Shown here: positions 38,501 to 48,500 of the stretch, in pieces | Position numbering within the stretch: position 1 is the first letter of the stretch | How the letters are laid out: each line of letters opens with the position of its first letter | Origin: Dysgonomonas sp. UBA7710 | GTDB taxonomy: Bacteria; Bacteroidota; Bacteroidia; Bacteroidales; Dysgonomonadaceae | Direction: 5' to 3' | DNA length: 64,000 nt | Assembly (NCBI RefSeq): GCF_002482385.1 | Contig: NZ_DLFW01000041.1 | Span: 39,581 to 103,580 of the forward strand | Position numbers and translations under genes: made by a program | Notes under the pieces: generated by a model | Seen by the model: the letters and a program-made list of their open reading frames with translations, nothing else | The model's database searches: none | What the model was told of the DNA's origin: nothing

Positions 38501-38634
38501 CCGGAATATATTGGACGGCAACAAATTCAGGCACGAGTGCAAATTATCTCAGCTTTACCAATAGCACTGTGGCCGTGCAATACCCAACCTATCGCGCCGG
38601 AGGTTTCTCTGTACGATGTGTTGCCGAGCAGTAG
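35533..38634 (+). CDS. Large fimbrial tip-type protein with FISUMP-like C-terminal domain
   Basis: A 1033-residue lipoprotein with lipobox SGVLLNSC (C27). Residues about 40-350 resemble Mfa-like fimbrillins (EVTFSVKVPGASAPKTKTL, FTIKVPEGTYNMVILANTRQ, VRMVSKIDVALTNTDA). A middle part of BACON/Ig-like segments runs to about 780. The C-terminal 220 residues match the Fibrobacter succinogenes major paralogous (FISUMP) domain: FMDRNLGAIG, LLYQWGRKDPFPG, DPCPIGWRVPQ, then GIYWTAT and the closing GFSVRCVAEQ. Such domains are often lectin-like adhesive modules. An alternative start is M6. It has a close paralogue 58 bases downstream. Confidence 0.82.
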   Translation: MKIINMHTGQKIIITLCILSGVLLNSCQDNDEVPSPGSETKEVTFSVKVPGASAPKTKTLTESNENEVRSIEVLLFDNNGEYTYQPVYSNVINTDPDDSNIKTFTIKVPEGTYNMVILANTRQAVSGIVNSIHEGDSKASVLDKLVITNSNKWNTDPASTGYIPIPMFGEIPSISVNAALPSNTSVNLVRMVSKIDVALTNTDATNNFTLESIRLYNYNNKGYIAPLSGNWDQAQNVVTGASVPTGSILTQGPLLYDGTAITTAHTASSGEIYTFEAVGANPSLMGNATCLVIGGTYTGDSQPTYYRVDFARTSSSVTTYLPLLRNHYYKVNITKVSGRGLPTPADAFSSRPVNIEANVIMWDNAKIGDIVFDGQYMLGVSQREITFTRDARTIASTDNTFCVTTDYPPGWKIEKITDAAGNTISWLNVVSTTGSNVSAGISGSITDLKLNMPENTSGSDRTAFIHLSAGRLTHTVQVLQKTELNLSLMVTDLSGKAISELVFASSADVQPAAQQFKLKWNPVVFSITASRSDIYDMGFSFDGSSDQPGSGILALINDPSGEKTFTVRPTAITAAEIAANPFKEKVSVVDFRIGDPYTFLTTSIFLRQVRYNISTEKDVYYLMDGTQKYFTVKSNTNFTVEVKSNPDNVVQSLVTTSGGANTSGTRVYFNIINDTSNPALYYRDIVFTIKSPQGRFADTDITLPCYAGIIQSKSNSYIVNPGGTGILIPVSRANDSGIGTQLGVSESFTARLLWTDNSNRIASNSNISQIHIIGTGSSAYLLVKQGSASGNAVVEIKNASNTTLWSWHIWVTDYTPVALGTGKFMDRNLGAIGNTPGVAATKGLLYQWGRKDPFPGSSTLTGTDEPTLYTASGTISVTKTQVAVANNLSNSIANPFTFYYLATDPRDWYSNSGIRSDALWGPASKTVYDPCPIGWRVPQQGIWLLTNFTMGQNGAVWGSNGMTWTGYGGWYPAAGYRVDSNGNLTNIGSTGIYWTATNSGTSANYLSFTNSTVAVQYPTYRAGGFSVRCVAEQ

Positions 38635-38692
38635 CAGTAATCTGAAAAATTGAAATGAAAAGAATTATACAATGCATTATAAGCGATAAAAT

Positions 38693-41578
38693 ATGAGAGT
38701 AACTATCAAATCAATTATATACCGGACTATGCCCGTTTGGGTTATATTTCTGATCTTCTTTTCTTCCGCTTGCCGCGATACGGAAGATGTACCGGTTGGA
38801 AATATCAATGATATGGAAATGCTATTCTCTGTCATAGTTCCTGGTTCATCCGGACTTAAGTCTTCCATGGACGAAGAAGATGAAGACGATGTGCAAAGTA
38901 TAGAAATTTTATTGTTCGATACAGATGGGAAATATACCTATCAACCTTTGTATAGCAATGTTATAAATACAAACCCGACAGACAGTAAGATCAAGACCTT
39001 CACGGTAAAGATTCCGGAAGGAACCTACAATATAGTGATTCTGGCCAATGCCCGTCAAAACCTGGCTAATGCTTTAAGTAGTATCAGTGAAGGGGAAGCG
39101 AAATCTTCGGTCTTGGAAAAGTTGTTGCTGGCGAACTCAGGAAAATGGAACACCGACCCTGCATCCACAGGATACGTTCCCATACCGATGTGGGGAGAAA
39201 TAACATCGCTCACGGTCAATAGCAGCACTCCTGCAAATAATCCGGTCAATCTGGTTCGTATGGTCTCCAAGATAGATGTAGCACTTACTCATACTGATGC
39301 CACAAGCAAATTTACACTGGAAAGTATACGTCTTTATAACTATAATGACAAAGGCAGAATTGCTCCTGCTGCATCAAACTGGAATGCATTGCAAAGCAAG
39401 GTAACAGCAGCGTCAATCCCGGCTTCAGCACAAAAACCGGCTAATCCGTCACAAAATCCGCTGCTATATGACGGAGTTGCCATCACAACACCGGGAGTTT
39501 CGAGTATAGGAGAGATTTATACCTTCGAGGCATCAGCCGGAAGTTCGTCTTCTCTACAAGACAATACCTGTCTGGTTATTGGTGGAACTTACACAGGCGA
39601 TAGTCAACCGACATATTACAGGATCGATTTTGCCCAGACGTCTTCAGGCACTACCACCTACTTAGCGTTACTACGAAATCACCACTATAAAGTAAATATT
39701 TCCGAAATAAGCGGTTCCGGACTGGCTACGCCGACAGATGCCTTCAATTCCCGTCCGGTAAATATAAAAGCGGAAGTTATTGAATGGAACGATGCCCAAC
39801 TCTCCGATGTTGTCTTTGACGGACAGTATATGCTAGGGGTATCCCAGGGCGAATTTACTTTACCTCGCGATATCCATATAGCTTCCAGCGAAGGCAACAG
39901 TCTTGCTGTTACAACAGACAATCCTTCCGGCTGGAATGTTGATAAAATAGTAGATACCGAAGGGAATAACATTAGCTGGCTGGGATTGTTATCCACATCC
40001 GGAAGTGTGATTTCATCAGGTGGCTCAGGCGTTACTACGAATGTAAAACTTAGCCTGACTGAAAATATAAGCGGTACAGCCCGTATTGGTTTTATACATC
40101 TGAAGGCCGGACGCCTTACTTATATAGTCAAAGTGACACAAAATATCAACGCGGCACTTGCTTTGAGCATAAAGAATGTGGCCGGGACCAACAGTATTAA
40201 CGAATTGATATTTATTGCACCAATAAATGCACTGCCTACAACCCAGCAATTCAAAATGAAATGGAGTCCGGCAACCTCTTCCGTTACCGCAACTAACTAT
40301 GTCATAGGCAATGCTGGTCTCTCATTAGACGGGTCTTCAGGATTACCTTCCTCCGGCTTACAATCGGGTATAAGTGATCCTTCCGGCGAAAAAGTCTTCA
40401 CTGTCCAGCCCACCGCTATTACAGATGCCGAGCTTTTAACAGACCCGTTTCTGGTAAAAGTATCAAAAATAGACTTTACGGTGTCCAATGGGATCAATAA
40501 TATGACCGAAAGTATCTTCTTGCGGCAATCAGTATACAATCTTGTATTCAGCAACATCAACTCTTCGTACTGGACTAACGGAAATACTTACACCTTTAAT
40601 GTGAGAAGCAATGCCGACTGGCGGATCAAATCCATCACAGAGAATATAACAACAGGAAGCGGCTCACTTTTGAATCTGCAAACGTCAGATAATTTAAGAG
40701 TAGGAACAGTTGGTAGTATCAATACGGGAACAGGCACTCCGGTTAGCTTCAGCGTTGTGAGCAATATCGTAAGTATGGCCGGACAAATAAGTGTTGTTTT
40801 TGAAAGCCCCGATTCTCCGAAAAAATTCAATGATGTAACCCTTGTATTGAATATAATCAATGAATATTATCCTAAAGCTCATCAGGGATGGGCCGGAAGC
40901 AATATTTATTACGATTCTGCTTCAGGACATTTGACCTTTGATGATGTAGGGGTTACTACTCACAAAACTTATCAGGGAGTGTATTTTCAGGCAGGAAGCT
41001 TGTATGGAATTTCACCTGTCGGTGTCTTTTCTTTAGCAACAGTTCTATTTCCTCCTGCAGGCGGGACAACATTAAATATTGCATGGTCTGCGATCCCTTA
41101 CGCAACCGCCAGTGTAAGTAGCAGCCCTCCTTCTGGAAAAACAAATCTCGACCGCGCATATTTATACGAAATAACGAATGAGGCGACCGGTGTCGGTGAC
41201 ATTTGCCGGTATCTGACGCAAAAAGGCTGGGCACCTCAGGGTAAAAAATGGCGTATGCCTACTTCCAACGAATTTAATGATGTATCCAGTTATACAATTG
41301 TTGGACCGTTTGTAAGCTACACCTCTGCAGAACCTTTTGGTATTCAGATTTTTGACCGGGGATATAATAAGTCAGGTATAGGGTCACCATTTTTACCGGC
41401 TTCCGGATACCGGGACCCGACTCTGGTGCAAATCGGTACAAATGGGATGTACTGGTCTTCGTCCGCGGATGGGACAGATAGCTATGGTATGACCTTTGCC
41501 AATAACAATTTTATAACACCAAATTATAAACTCCTACGCCAACTCGGCTTTTCTGTACGCTGTGTCGTAGATGAGTAA
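38693..41578 (+). CDS. Paralogous large fimbrial tip-type protein
   Basis: A 961-residue lipoprotein with lipobox FFSSAC (about C26). Residues about 40-350 are nearly the same as in the preceding protein (FTVKIPEGTYNIVILANARQ, WNTDPASTGYVPIPMWGEI, VRMVSKIDVALTHTDATSK), showing tandem duplication. The C-terminal 240 residues differ: PKAHQGWAGSNIYYDSASGH, then a shortened FISUMP-like module with GKKWRMPTSNEFNDV, LPASGYRD, GMYWSSSADG and GFSVRCVVDE. The RNLG and WGRKDPFPG parts of the canonical domain are missing, so the adhesive head appears exchanged. It is the last gene of the operon, ending at the terminator near 41670. Confidence 0.8.
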   Translation: MRVTIKSIIYRTMPVWVIFLIFFSSACRDTEDVPVGNINDMEMLFSVIVPGSSGLKSSMDEEDEDDVQSIEILLFDTDGKYTYQPLYSNVINTNPTDSKIKTFTVKIPEGTYNIVILANARQNLANALSSISEGEAKSSVLEKLLLANSGKWNTDPASTGYVPIPMWGEITSLTVNSSTPANNPVNLVRMVSKIDVALTHTDATSKFTLESIRLYNYNDKGRIAPAASNWNALQSKVTAASIPASAQKPANPSQNPLLYDGVAITTPGVSSIGEIYTFEASAGSSSSLQDNTCLVIGGTYTGDSQPTYYRIDFAQTSSGTTTYLALLRNHHYKVNISEISGSGLATPTDAFNSRPVNIKAEVIEWNDAQLSDVVFDGQYMLGVSQGEFTLPRDIHIASSEGNSLAVTTDNPSGWNVDKIVDTEGNNISWLGLLSTSGSVISSGGSGVTTNVKLSLTENISGTARIGFIHLKAGRLTYIVKVTQNINAALALSIKNVAGTNSINELIFIAPINALPTTQQFKMKWSPATSSVTATNYVIGNAGLSLDGSSGLPSSGLQSGISDPSGEKVFTVQPTAITDAELLTDPFLVKVSKIDFTVSNGINNMTESIFLRQSVYNLVFSNINSSYWTNGNTYTFNVRSNADWRIKSITENITTGSGSLLNLQTSDNLRVGTVGSINTGTGTPVSFSVVSNIVSMAGQISVVFESPDSPKKFNDVTLVLNIINEYYPKAHQGWAGSNIYYDSASGHLTFDDVGVTTHKTYQGVYFQAGSLYGISPVGVFSLATVLFPPAGGTTLNIAWSAIPYATASVSSSPPSGKTNLDRAYLYEITNEATGVGDICRYLTQKGWAPQGKKWRMPTSNEFNDVSSYTIVGPFVSYTSAEPFGIQIFDRGYNKSGIGSPFLPASGYRDPTLVQIGTNGMYWSSSADGTDSYGMTFANNNFITPNYKLLRQLGFSVRCVVDE

Positions 41579-41650
41579 CAAACAGGCATGCAATCATATA
41601 TAAGTTAGGTCGTCGAGATCTATTGCGTAGTTTTGTAGAATTCGTGCTTA

Positions 41651-41692
41651 TGGAATCACGCGGGTTGGGATAATCCGCGGATTCCATTTTTT
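41651..41692 (+). terminator. Intrinsic terminator of fimbrial operon 1 (conserved-loop hairpin D)
   Basis: Stem TGGAATC (41651-41657) with GATTCCA (41680-41686), a bulged A, CG/CG, a 17-nt loop and TTTTTT at 41687-41692. It lies 73 bases after the last fimbrial gene. In the transcript sense the loop is CGGGTTGGGATAATCCG, which matches the loops of three other hairpins in the window (45442, 58317, 58693) read in the sense of their own upstream genes. Confidence 0.85.
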
Positions 41693-41968
41693 AGTCAACT
41701 CAGATACACGATTAATATAAAAAAACGATCTACATCAACAAAGAATATTGTTCTGAAGGTAAATAATCAATATGCATCTACAAGAGAGACAATTTTTAAT
41801 TGTTTCTTAATAACTGCCAATTTTCGTGCGGTTGGCCTAATGAAGAAGTATTAAATCATTATTGACGTATTGCCAACTGAAAAATGCGCCATTAATTTCT
41901 ATTGATTACTTATGTATATTACCCTTTAATAAAAACAGCAGAACTTATTACAGGCAGAAAATATCCTA
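41693..41968. other. Convergent spacer after fimbrial operon 1
   Basis: AT-rich spacer between the terminator and the convergent cydC stop. No gene, repeat or second terminator was recognised. Confidence 0.4.
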
Positions 41969-43567
41969 TCAAATCCTTACGACTTTATCTGCCACGCACT
42001 CAAAATCCAGCAGATGAGTAGCCATCAGAATAGTAATACCGGGATATTGATCCCTGATATTTCGAAAGATGGCAATTGCGTTTTCAGAGCTTATACCAGC
42101 CGTGGGTTCATCCACAACCAACAGTTGAGGTTTTTTAAGCAGTGCTTGTGCCAGCAAGAGCTTTTTCCGTTGTCCGCCACTTAAAGTTTCACCATTTTCA
42201 CCTAACCAGCTTGCCAAACCATCAGGAAGCGACAAACGCCAACTTGCCAAATCCACCGTATTCAGCACTTGCTCAATAGCTTCGTCTGAATATCCTTCAA
42301 AGTTTTCACGCAAGGTTCCGGTTAATAAATAAGCTTTCTGGGTAACGTAAATACATTCCGGTACAGGTAAATGAGATAATTCTGCATCACCATTCCATCT
42401 CAACAAGCCACTGCGGCGGTATTCAGGATAGAAAAGGCTGTTCAACAAAGTGGTTTTTCCTTTTCCGGTTTCTCCGAAAAGTGCAATCCACTCCCCCCTT
42501 TTTATCTCTAGCGACACTTCTGTTGTATATACCGATGTTTCCGGTATTTTTGCACTCACCTTCTCTAAACTTAAATTTTCGAGTATGGAATTGACTTCCA
42601 CTGTTGCAACAGGCTGTTCCCCTTGCCTGATAATCGAGTCAATATCTCTTATCTGGTGTGCAACTGAACTTTTTTCCGATTTTCCGGAGAAAAGCATTTC
42701 AGCCAATTCGGCCTGTGCCATGATACCGAAGAAAATCCCGATCGCCATTGGGACATCGATACCATAATCGCGTGAACTCCAAAGCAAAAATGCTGCAATA
42801 TAGCTAAACCCAAGACCGGCAATCAACTGTAGCCAAAATGAATTGGTCTGCAACTGATCTTCCAATTGTTCGAGCCGCAGTAATCTTTGTTCATATTGCC
42901 CAATAGCTTTCTCTTCCATGTTATATTTCGAAATTTCAATCCGGCCTCTGAAACTTTGAATAAGGGCCTGATTATTCTCCTCCCGATGCACTTTCAATTC
43001 TCCGTAAAGTTTTCTGTTTTTTCGAAAAATTAATTGAGGTATAATAAACAGAAGGATGGCAGATGAAATCAAAAATTCTATAGCTATCACCTGTGAGAAT
43101 ACAATAAGGAAGAAGAAGTAAATGCTCAGTGAAAGAATCAGCGCAGAGAATGGTAATATCCATAAAAGAATATGATTCAATATCTGGTCGATGCCGTGCG
43201 TGCTGTTTTCGAGTAAAGTCGAGTTATTATTGAACTGCTTCTTGAAATAGGGAAATTTAGCAACAGACCGGAATATTTTCAGCTGCAGGCTTTGTTGAGC
43301 ATCTAATGTGGTTTTGTGATTTTCCAACCGTTCGAAATACCTCAGGACTGTGCGTACGAGAGCCATTAAACGGATAATGGCAGACGGGACCAGATAAGAG
43401 AATGTAGTACTTGCTGTAACAAACACAACGCTACATATTGCCAAAAACCATCCTGAAATAGCAGGAAGAGCAATAAATGCCACCGTCCAGAGTGATAGCA
43501 GGAAAATACCTCTCAACCATCTGCCCGTTAAAGGCTGCAATATGTATTGTATGATAAATTTATTCAT
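41969..43567 (-). CDS. cydC: ABC exporter, CydC-type subunit
   Basis: A 532-residue half-transporter: an N-terminal six-helix permease (about 10-300) and a C-terminal ATPase with Walker A GETGKGKTTLL, Q-loop YVTQKAYLL, signature LSGGQRKKL and Walker B LLVVDEPTAG. Its start overlaps the cydD-like gene by eight bases, so they form a heterodimer. CydDC exports cysteine and glutathione and is needed for cytochrome bd assembly in other bacteria. No cydAB is adjacent, so the assignment rests on paired architecture. Another heterodimeric exporter remains possible. Confidence 0.72.
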   Translation of the reverse strand: MNKFIIQYILQPLTGRWLRGIFLLSLWTVAFIALPAISGWFLAICSVVFVTASTTFSYLVPSAIIRLMALVRTVLRYFERLENHKTTLDAQQSLQLKIFRSVAKFPYFKKQFNNNSTLLENSTHGIDQILNHILLWILPFSALILSLSIYFFFLIVFSQVIAIEFLISSAILLFIIPQLIFRKNRKLYGELKVHREENNQALIQSFRGRIEISKYNMEEKAIGQYEQRLLRLEQLEDQLQTNSFWLQLIAGLGFSYIAAFLLWSSRDYGIDVPMAIGIFFGIMAQAELAEMLFSGKSEKSSVAHQIRDIDSIIRQGEQPVATVEVNSILENLSLEKVSAKIPETSVYTTEVSLEIKRGEWIALFGETGKGKTTLLNSLFYPEYRRSGLLRWNGDAELSHLPVPECIYVTQKAYLLTGTLRENFEGYSDEAIEQVLNTVDLASWRLSLPDGLASWLGENGETLSGGQRKKLLLAQALLKKPQLLVVDEPTAGISSENAIAIFRNIRDQYPGITILMATHLLDFECVADKVVRI

Positions 43568-45206
43568 AGTTCATCTGTTCCCCCCAATTTAAGTTTATAA
43601 TTACATCTGCAACAGTGTCAAACATTCTTTCGTGCGATGCGACTATAACCAGTCTATTTTTTGCCAATTCCATTATCTGCGGAAGAATGATTTCGACAGT
43701 ACCAGTATCCAGGTTAGCCGTAGGTTCATCCAGAATAGCTATCGGCTTCGGATGCAACATCATCCGGGCAAGCGTAACTAATTGTTTTTCACCACCCGAA
43801 AGTTGTTTTCCATTATGGCTCAACCCAGTTTGCCAACCCTCTTCTTTTTTAGTCAGGATTTTATCTAAAAACTCTGGGTATTGGCTATATTTATCAGCCT
43901 CTTTCTCGAGAAAAACATTGTATCGAAGTGTTCCGTCGAAGATAAAAGGAAATTGGTTCATATACGACGAATTTGCTTTTAACCATTGCTGCGACCACTT
44001 ATTCTCTCTCCCGTTTACTGAAACCAAGCCATCCAGAGAAGAAAGGCTTCCGGCACAAATCTTCAGGAGGGTAGATTTTCCTGATCCTGAAATACCTTTT
44101 ACCAATACCAGTCCTTTTGCTGGTAATTTCAAACTGATGTTATGAAGAACTTTTACCGGCGAATCGGGATAAGCAAAGCTAAGACCATTGATTTCAAAAG
44201 TATTAAGTGCTTCACCCGTTTCGGTCAAAGGTATATCAATATCCTCATTCAAGATAGGCAACAGTAGCTTTGCCGACGCCAAGGCTTTGTTCCGGTCGTG
44301 ATAGGCACTCACAAATTTCCTCAAATAAAAGAAAAAATAAGGCGAAAGAGTAAGCAGGAACAATGCAGTACGAAAATCATAACCTTTCCCGTAATTGGGG
44401 CCTGTCATAATTCCAAGTAAACTCATTCCCAAATAAATAGCAATAATAGCAATACAGATCGTAACAAAAAGCTCCAGCACTGCCGACGAGAGAATGGCAA
44501 CACGCATCACGTTGGTAGTTGCTTTGTTTAATTCCTTGCTTTTTTTCGATAGAAACAGGTATTGCGGCTTGAAGTTATCTAAATTAACGATTTCTGCGAT
44601 AGTCTGAAGGCGATTGTAAAAGACAGCTGAATATTTAAGGAAAAGATTGATGTGTTTTTTATGAAGAGCTTCTGCACCCACACCTATAATAATCATCTGC
44701 ATAGGAATGACTACCAACGAAACCAAGAGCGCAGTACCAACCCACTTTTCCATCCAAAAGCAAATAACCAAAAGCATGCCGCTGACTATGAGCGAAGCCA
44801 TCAGATATGGAATAAAAAAAGCATAAAAGGGTTTCAGATCATCGCTTATTCTCGTAACAAACAGAGTGCTCGAGATAGAATCCAGCTTATTGTTGTTTAA
44901 CAATATCGGGTATAGCCTTTTTTTGATTTTGGAAACAATTATATTTCCTGCTTTATAATTGAATAGCGATGCGTAATGGGCAAAAATATACCTACCCATG
45001 AGAAACACTGAGGCATACAGCAGGGCATTGGGTAAAAACTGTCCGTCATTGAGCCACGACGCTGCAAATCCTGACAAGTACCAGCAAAAAATAATAAAAC
45101 ATCCCGCGCTTAAAACAGTAAGTATCGAAGCTGAAATATATGCACTTTTTGCTTCAACAATCTTCTTACCCAGCCACCGGGAAGCATTTTCCTGATTTGA
45201 ACTCAT
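43560..45206 (-). CDS. cydD: ABC exporter, CydD-type subunit
   Basis: A 548-residue half-transporter, first gene of the pair. The permease half has six helices (about 15-320) including the LLNNNKLDSISSTLFVTRIS loop. The ATPase half holds Walker A GISGSGKSTLLK (about 373-384), Q-loop SSYMNQFPFIFDG, signature LSGGEKQLV, Walker B IAILDEPTA and the H-loop ASHERMF. It shares the fused permease-ATPase layout with CydC and overlaps it by eight bases. It stands between two convergent fimbrial operons and no fimbrial role is indicated. A -7-like box lies about 80 bases upstream. Confidence 0.72.
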   Translation of the reverse strand: MSSNQENASRWLGKKIVEAKSAYISASILTVLSAGCFIIFCWYLSGFAASWLNDGQFLPNALLYASVFLMGRYIFAHYASLFNYKAGNIIVSKIKKRLYPILLNNNKLDSISSTLFVTRISDDLKPFYAFFIPYLMASLIVSGMLLVICFWMEKWVGTALLVSLVVIPMQMIIIGVGAEALHKKHINLFLKYSAVFYNRLQTIAEIVNLDNFKPQYLFLSKKSKELNKATTNVMRVAILSSAVLELFVTICIAIIAIYLGMSLLGIMTGPNYGKGYDFRTALFLLTLSPYFFFYLRKFVSAYHDRNKALASAKLLLPILNEDIDIPLTETGEALNTFEINGLSFAYPDSPVKVLHNISLKLPAKGLVLVKGISGSGKSTLLKICAGSLSSLDGLVSVNGRENKWSQQWLKANSSYMNQFPFIFDGTLRYNVFLEKEADKYSQYPEFLDKILTKKEEGWQTGLSHNGKQLSGGEKQLVTLARMMLHPKPIAILDEPTANLDTGTVEIILPQIMELAKNRLVIVASHERMFDTVADVIINLNWGEQMNYE

Positions 45207-45286
45207 TGATTGTCTCCGATTTTGATTTCCATCACATGGAAATGAGTGGATATTAAATGAACTAAGTGGTTTTACTCTATTACGAA

Positions 45287-45294
45287 CAAAGATA
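45287..45294 (-). promoter_or_regulatory. Candidate -7 box for cydDC
   Basis: The minus strand reads TATCTTTG, a full TAnnTTTG match, about 80 bases upstream of the cydD start. A clear -33 element at standard distance was not found. Confidence 0.4.
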
Positions 45295-45441
45295 GTTATT
45301 TATTCCAACTATATAATTAATTGGTATTCTATTTACTTATATATTGCCTCGATTTTTCAGCCACGGTAACTTTTTTATATCCAAATATTCGAACACAGTG
45401 TAAGCCAGTTCCGATATGTAGCATGCATATAAGATAAAGAC

Positions 45442-45476
45442 TAAAACCCACGAATCCTCCCGACTCATGGGTTTTA
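45442..45476 (-). terminator. Conserved-loop hairpin A, terminator after the large adhesin gene
   Basis: Perfect 9-bp stem TAAAACCCA/TGGGTTTTA (45442-45450 with 45468-45476) with a 17-nt loop. It lies 75 bases downstream of the adhesin stop (45552) on the minus strand. In transcript sense the loop is TGAGTCGGGAGGATTCG. The A/T ends of the stem would serve as a uridine tail in either direction. The rest of the spacer 45207-45551 is AT-rich and empty apart from the cydD promoter box. Confidence 0.75.
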
Positions 45477-45551
45477 TAAAAATCTTTACAAAACTATACC
45501 ACAACCAGCTTTGAGTGGCCGTGTTTTATTTACGTCGCGAACCTGAAGAAT

Positions 45552-48500
45552 TTATTTTAACAAAACCCTTTCAGATTTGCTGATAGATTTATCATCACTT
45601 ATTATTTTTACGATATATACACCCTTGTTGATTAGTTGATTTCCTGTAAAATATTCGCTGGAATTCTTGATAACTCTTTTCTCGTCAAGTAACCGGCCTA
45701 AAATATCGTAAACCGTAGCTACACAACCACTATCAGACTGATTATCAACTACAATACGATTATCTCTGATATAAATATTCACAAGAGAAGATTCTTGTCC
45801 GGTTCCGGTTAACGGAGAAGGGCTTTCTGTAATTTTAAATCTACCCTTAGCTATGTTATTTGCTCCTTGAATAATGTATTCTACGTTATTTTCAATCGGA
45901 TAGCTGCGGCCCGTATATATGTCGTATAAATATAACTTACGTGTTTCTACATCAGAGGTTACGGAAAGCACTATCGAAAAGTTCTCATCTTTCACGGTAT
46001 TCACTCCAAAAGTAGTTCCTGTAAATTCAGGGACTGTAGCTATCTGATACTTAGACTCTGCATTATCTGATACATATATCTGAGTCAGTCCTTCTTCCTG
46101 TAGTTTATATGCATCCCATCCATTATCAAAACCTGCAGTAGTACCTGAATTTTCAAATAACCATACACGATCGGCTGATGTATTACTGATAACATCCATA
46201 ACAATATAAGGGTATTGTGGCATACTGTTTTCAGTATAGGCCGATTTCCACGGGTTTGTAGTCGATGTATTCAACTCATTCTTTATCAGTTCGCCATACT
46301 TCAATGTTATATTACCGGGAGTTTTTACATCCAACATGAATGTATGCATAGACAATATCCTGTCCGGTATCCCAGCTTGCCCTGCCAGATTAAACGGTAC
46401 GGCCTGATATTGCCCGCCGGCAACTCCATTAACTGTTCCACCATTCATTTTTCGCCATTGGTCTCGTGTTCCCGTATTGAACAGGTAAACTGTGTTTTCG
46501 GTTAATTCGACACTTCCAAGTTCAAGAGCTGCGGATGTAATTGGTATAGCTGCAGTAAATGAATTGCCTACAAGGTTCATTCCCGAATAGTTGACATTAG
46601 ATGTTCTGGTAAGCGGGACAATAGCATTACCGACATTTAGAGTTCCAGAGAAGCTATAAATATGGGTAGGCAAAGTATTACTACTGTTAGTCATTTCGTA
46701 ACCTTTGAATGCTTTTAAACCTGTATCGGGCGCATATGGCGCCGGTTGCCATTTATTACCATTAAATGTTTCTACCCATTGGTTTACTGTTTCTACCCTA
46801 GGTGTAAGGTATGGAAAATCGGATGCCTGAACCGGAATGCCAAAATATTGCCATTGTTTTTTATAAAATCCGCAGGTTGAGCATTCATATGCTTTGTTAT
46901 AGAATTCTACCGAAGCATTTACATTCCGGTTATCATCAGGATTGGCAAAGAGCAATGTTCCTGTCGGTTTATCAGTTGATGTCTTCACAACAATAGTCCC
47001 TTTGTCCGGGTTATCATCTCTTACCACACCGTTGATTGTAAGCTGGTTTTCAGTGGTTACCAGTAAATCTACATCCGAATTATTAATCAGGTCCCCGATT
47101 ACACGATCGGTATCAAGATACAAGTCTCTCACAGCCGGGCTTCCGTTATTGTTGGCATTAGTGGCAAATTCAATATTCTCTCCGGGCTGAGGTACATGAT
47201 CTGCAGTCCAGTTACCAGTTTTAGCCCAATCGTTATCAATCGTACCATGCCAGTAGTTCTTTGAGGATTTCGTTATTATGATATATACAGTTGCTTTGTC
47301 ACAAAAAGATTCAGGAATACCGTCATCACACACTTCATAGATAAAGCTATCAGTACCTGTAAATCCATTATTCGGAGTATAAGTAAAAGTACCATCTGCA
47401 TTCAAGACTACCGAGCCATAAACCGGATCTCTCATAGGAACTGTATTTACGATCTGCTCGTCCCCTTCCGGATCAAAATCATTATCCAATACATTTCCGC
47501 TAACGGGTTCGTTTTCTTTCGTGTAATACACATCGTCATTTGCATATGTAATGTTTATATTGCTTTTAGGTAATACAGTGATTGTCACTATTGCCCTGTC
47601 ACAGGTAACGGGCTGGCCATCATCGCATACTTCATATTCAAATGTATCTGTCCCGTTAAATCCGGGATCAGGCGTGTAGGTATAAGTACCATCTGGCAGG
47701 ATTGTAACCGATCCATGTGACGGAGGCGTTACAGGGGTGGTGTTTAAAATAAGATTATCTCCATCCGGATCAAAGTCATTGCTTAAAATATTACCCGATA
47801 CCGGTTTATCCTGCTCTGTAATACCCGTATCATCGTTTGCAACAACATTGTTGTTTACTGAAGGATTCCGCTCCGGAACAACAGTGATAGTGACTGTCGC
47901 TGTAGCACAAGCTTTAAGCGGTGCAGGAACATCATCACAGACCGTGTAAGAAAAACGGTCTGTACCTGTAAAATTCTCTTTGGGTGTATAGACATATGTA
48001 CCGTCAGTGTTGATCTGTACATTTCCTCCTTCGGCAGTCGTTATCGAACCTGCTGAAGTTACGGTCTGGATATGGCCTTCCAAATCATAGTCGTTGGTTA
48101 ATACATTGCCGTTGACAGGGGTATTCTCAAATGTTATATTGATATCATTTACCGCATTGGTGCTATTGGTAGGATTTACGACAACAGTTGACGAATTATT
48201 GCCATGATTCGAGTCCGAAGACCTTACTTCCGGATACCCTTCGGCCGTATTGTTGTATATTCCGGATTTAAGCACTTTGGCCGTAATAGTCAATACCCTT
48301 TTATTTTTGCTTAAATCATCTGTATCATAAGGGACGTCATGCACCGTCCATATTCCTGTAAGGGGATCGTATGTTGTTTGCGTATTTTCCCATGTTTCCG
48401 GATCATTACTGCCTATAGGCGCAGGAGTAACAGTTGATCCCATAGGAGCTGTATGACTCACATACTCATATCCGGAAGGCAACAGATCGTCTACTGTTAT

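Noticed and set aside
41969..45206. cydDC as part of the fimbrial system (for example a fimbrillin exporter)
   Set aside because: Fimbrillins here carry Sec lipoprotein signals, and the ABC pair has its own promoter box and the CydDC layout; position between the operons is the only link.
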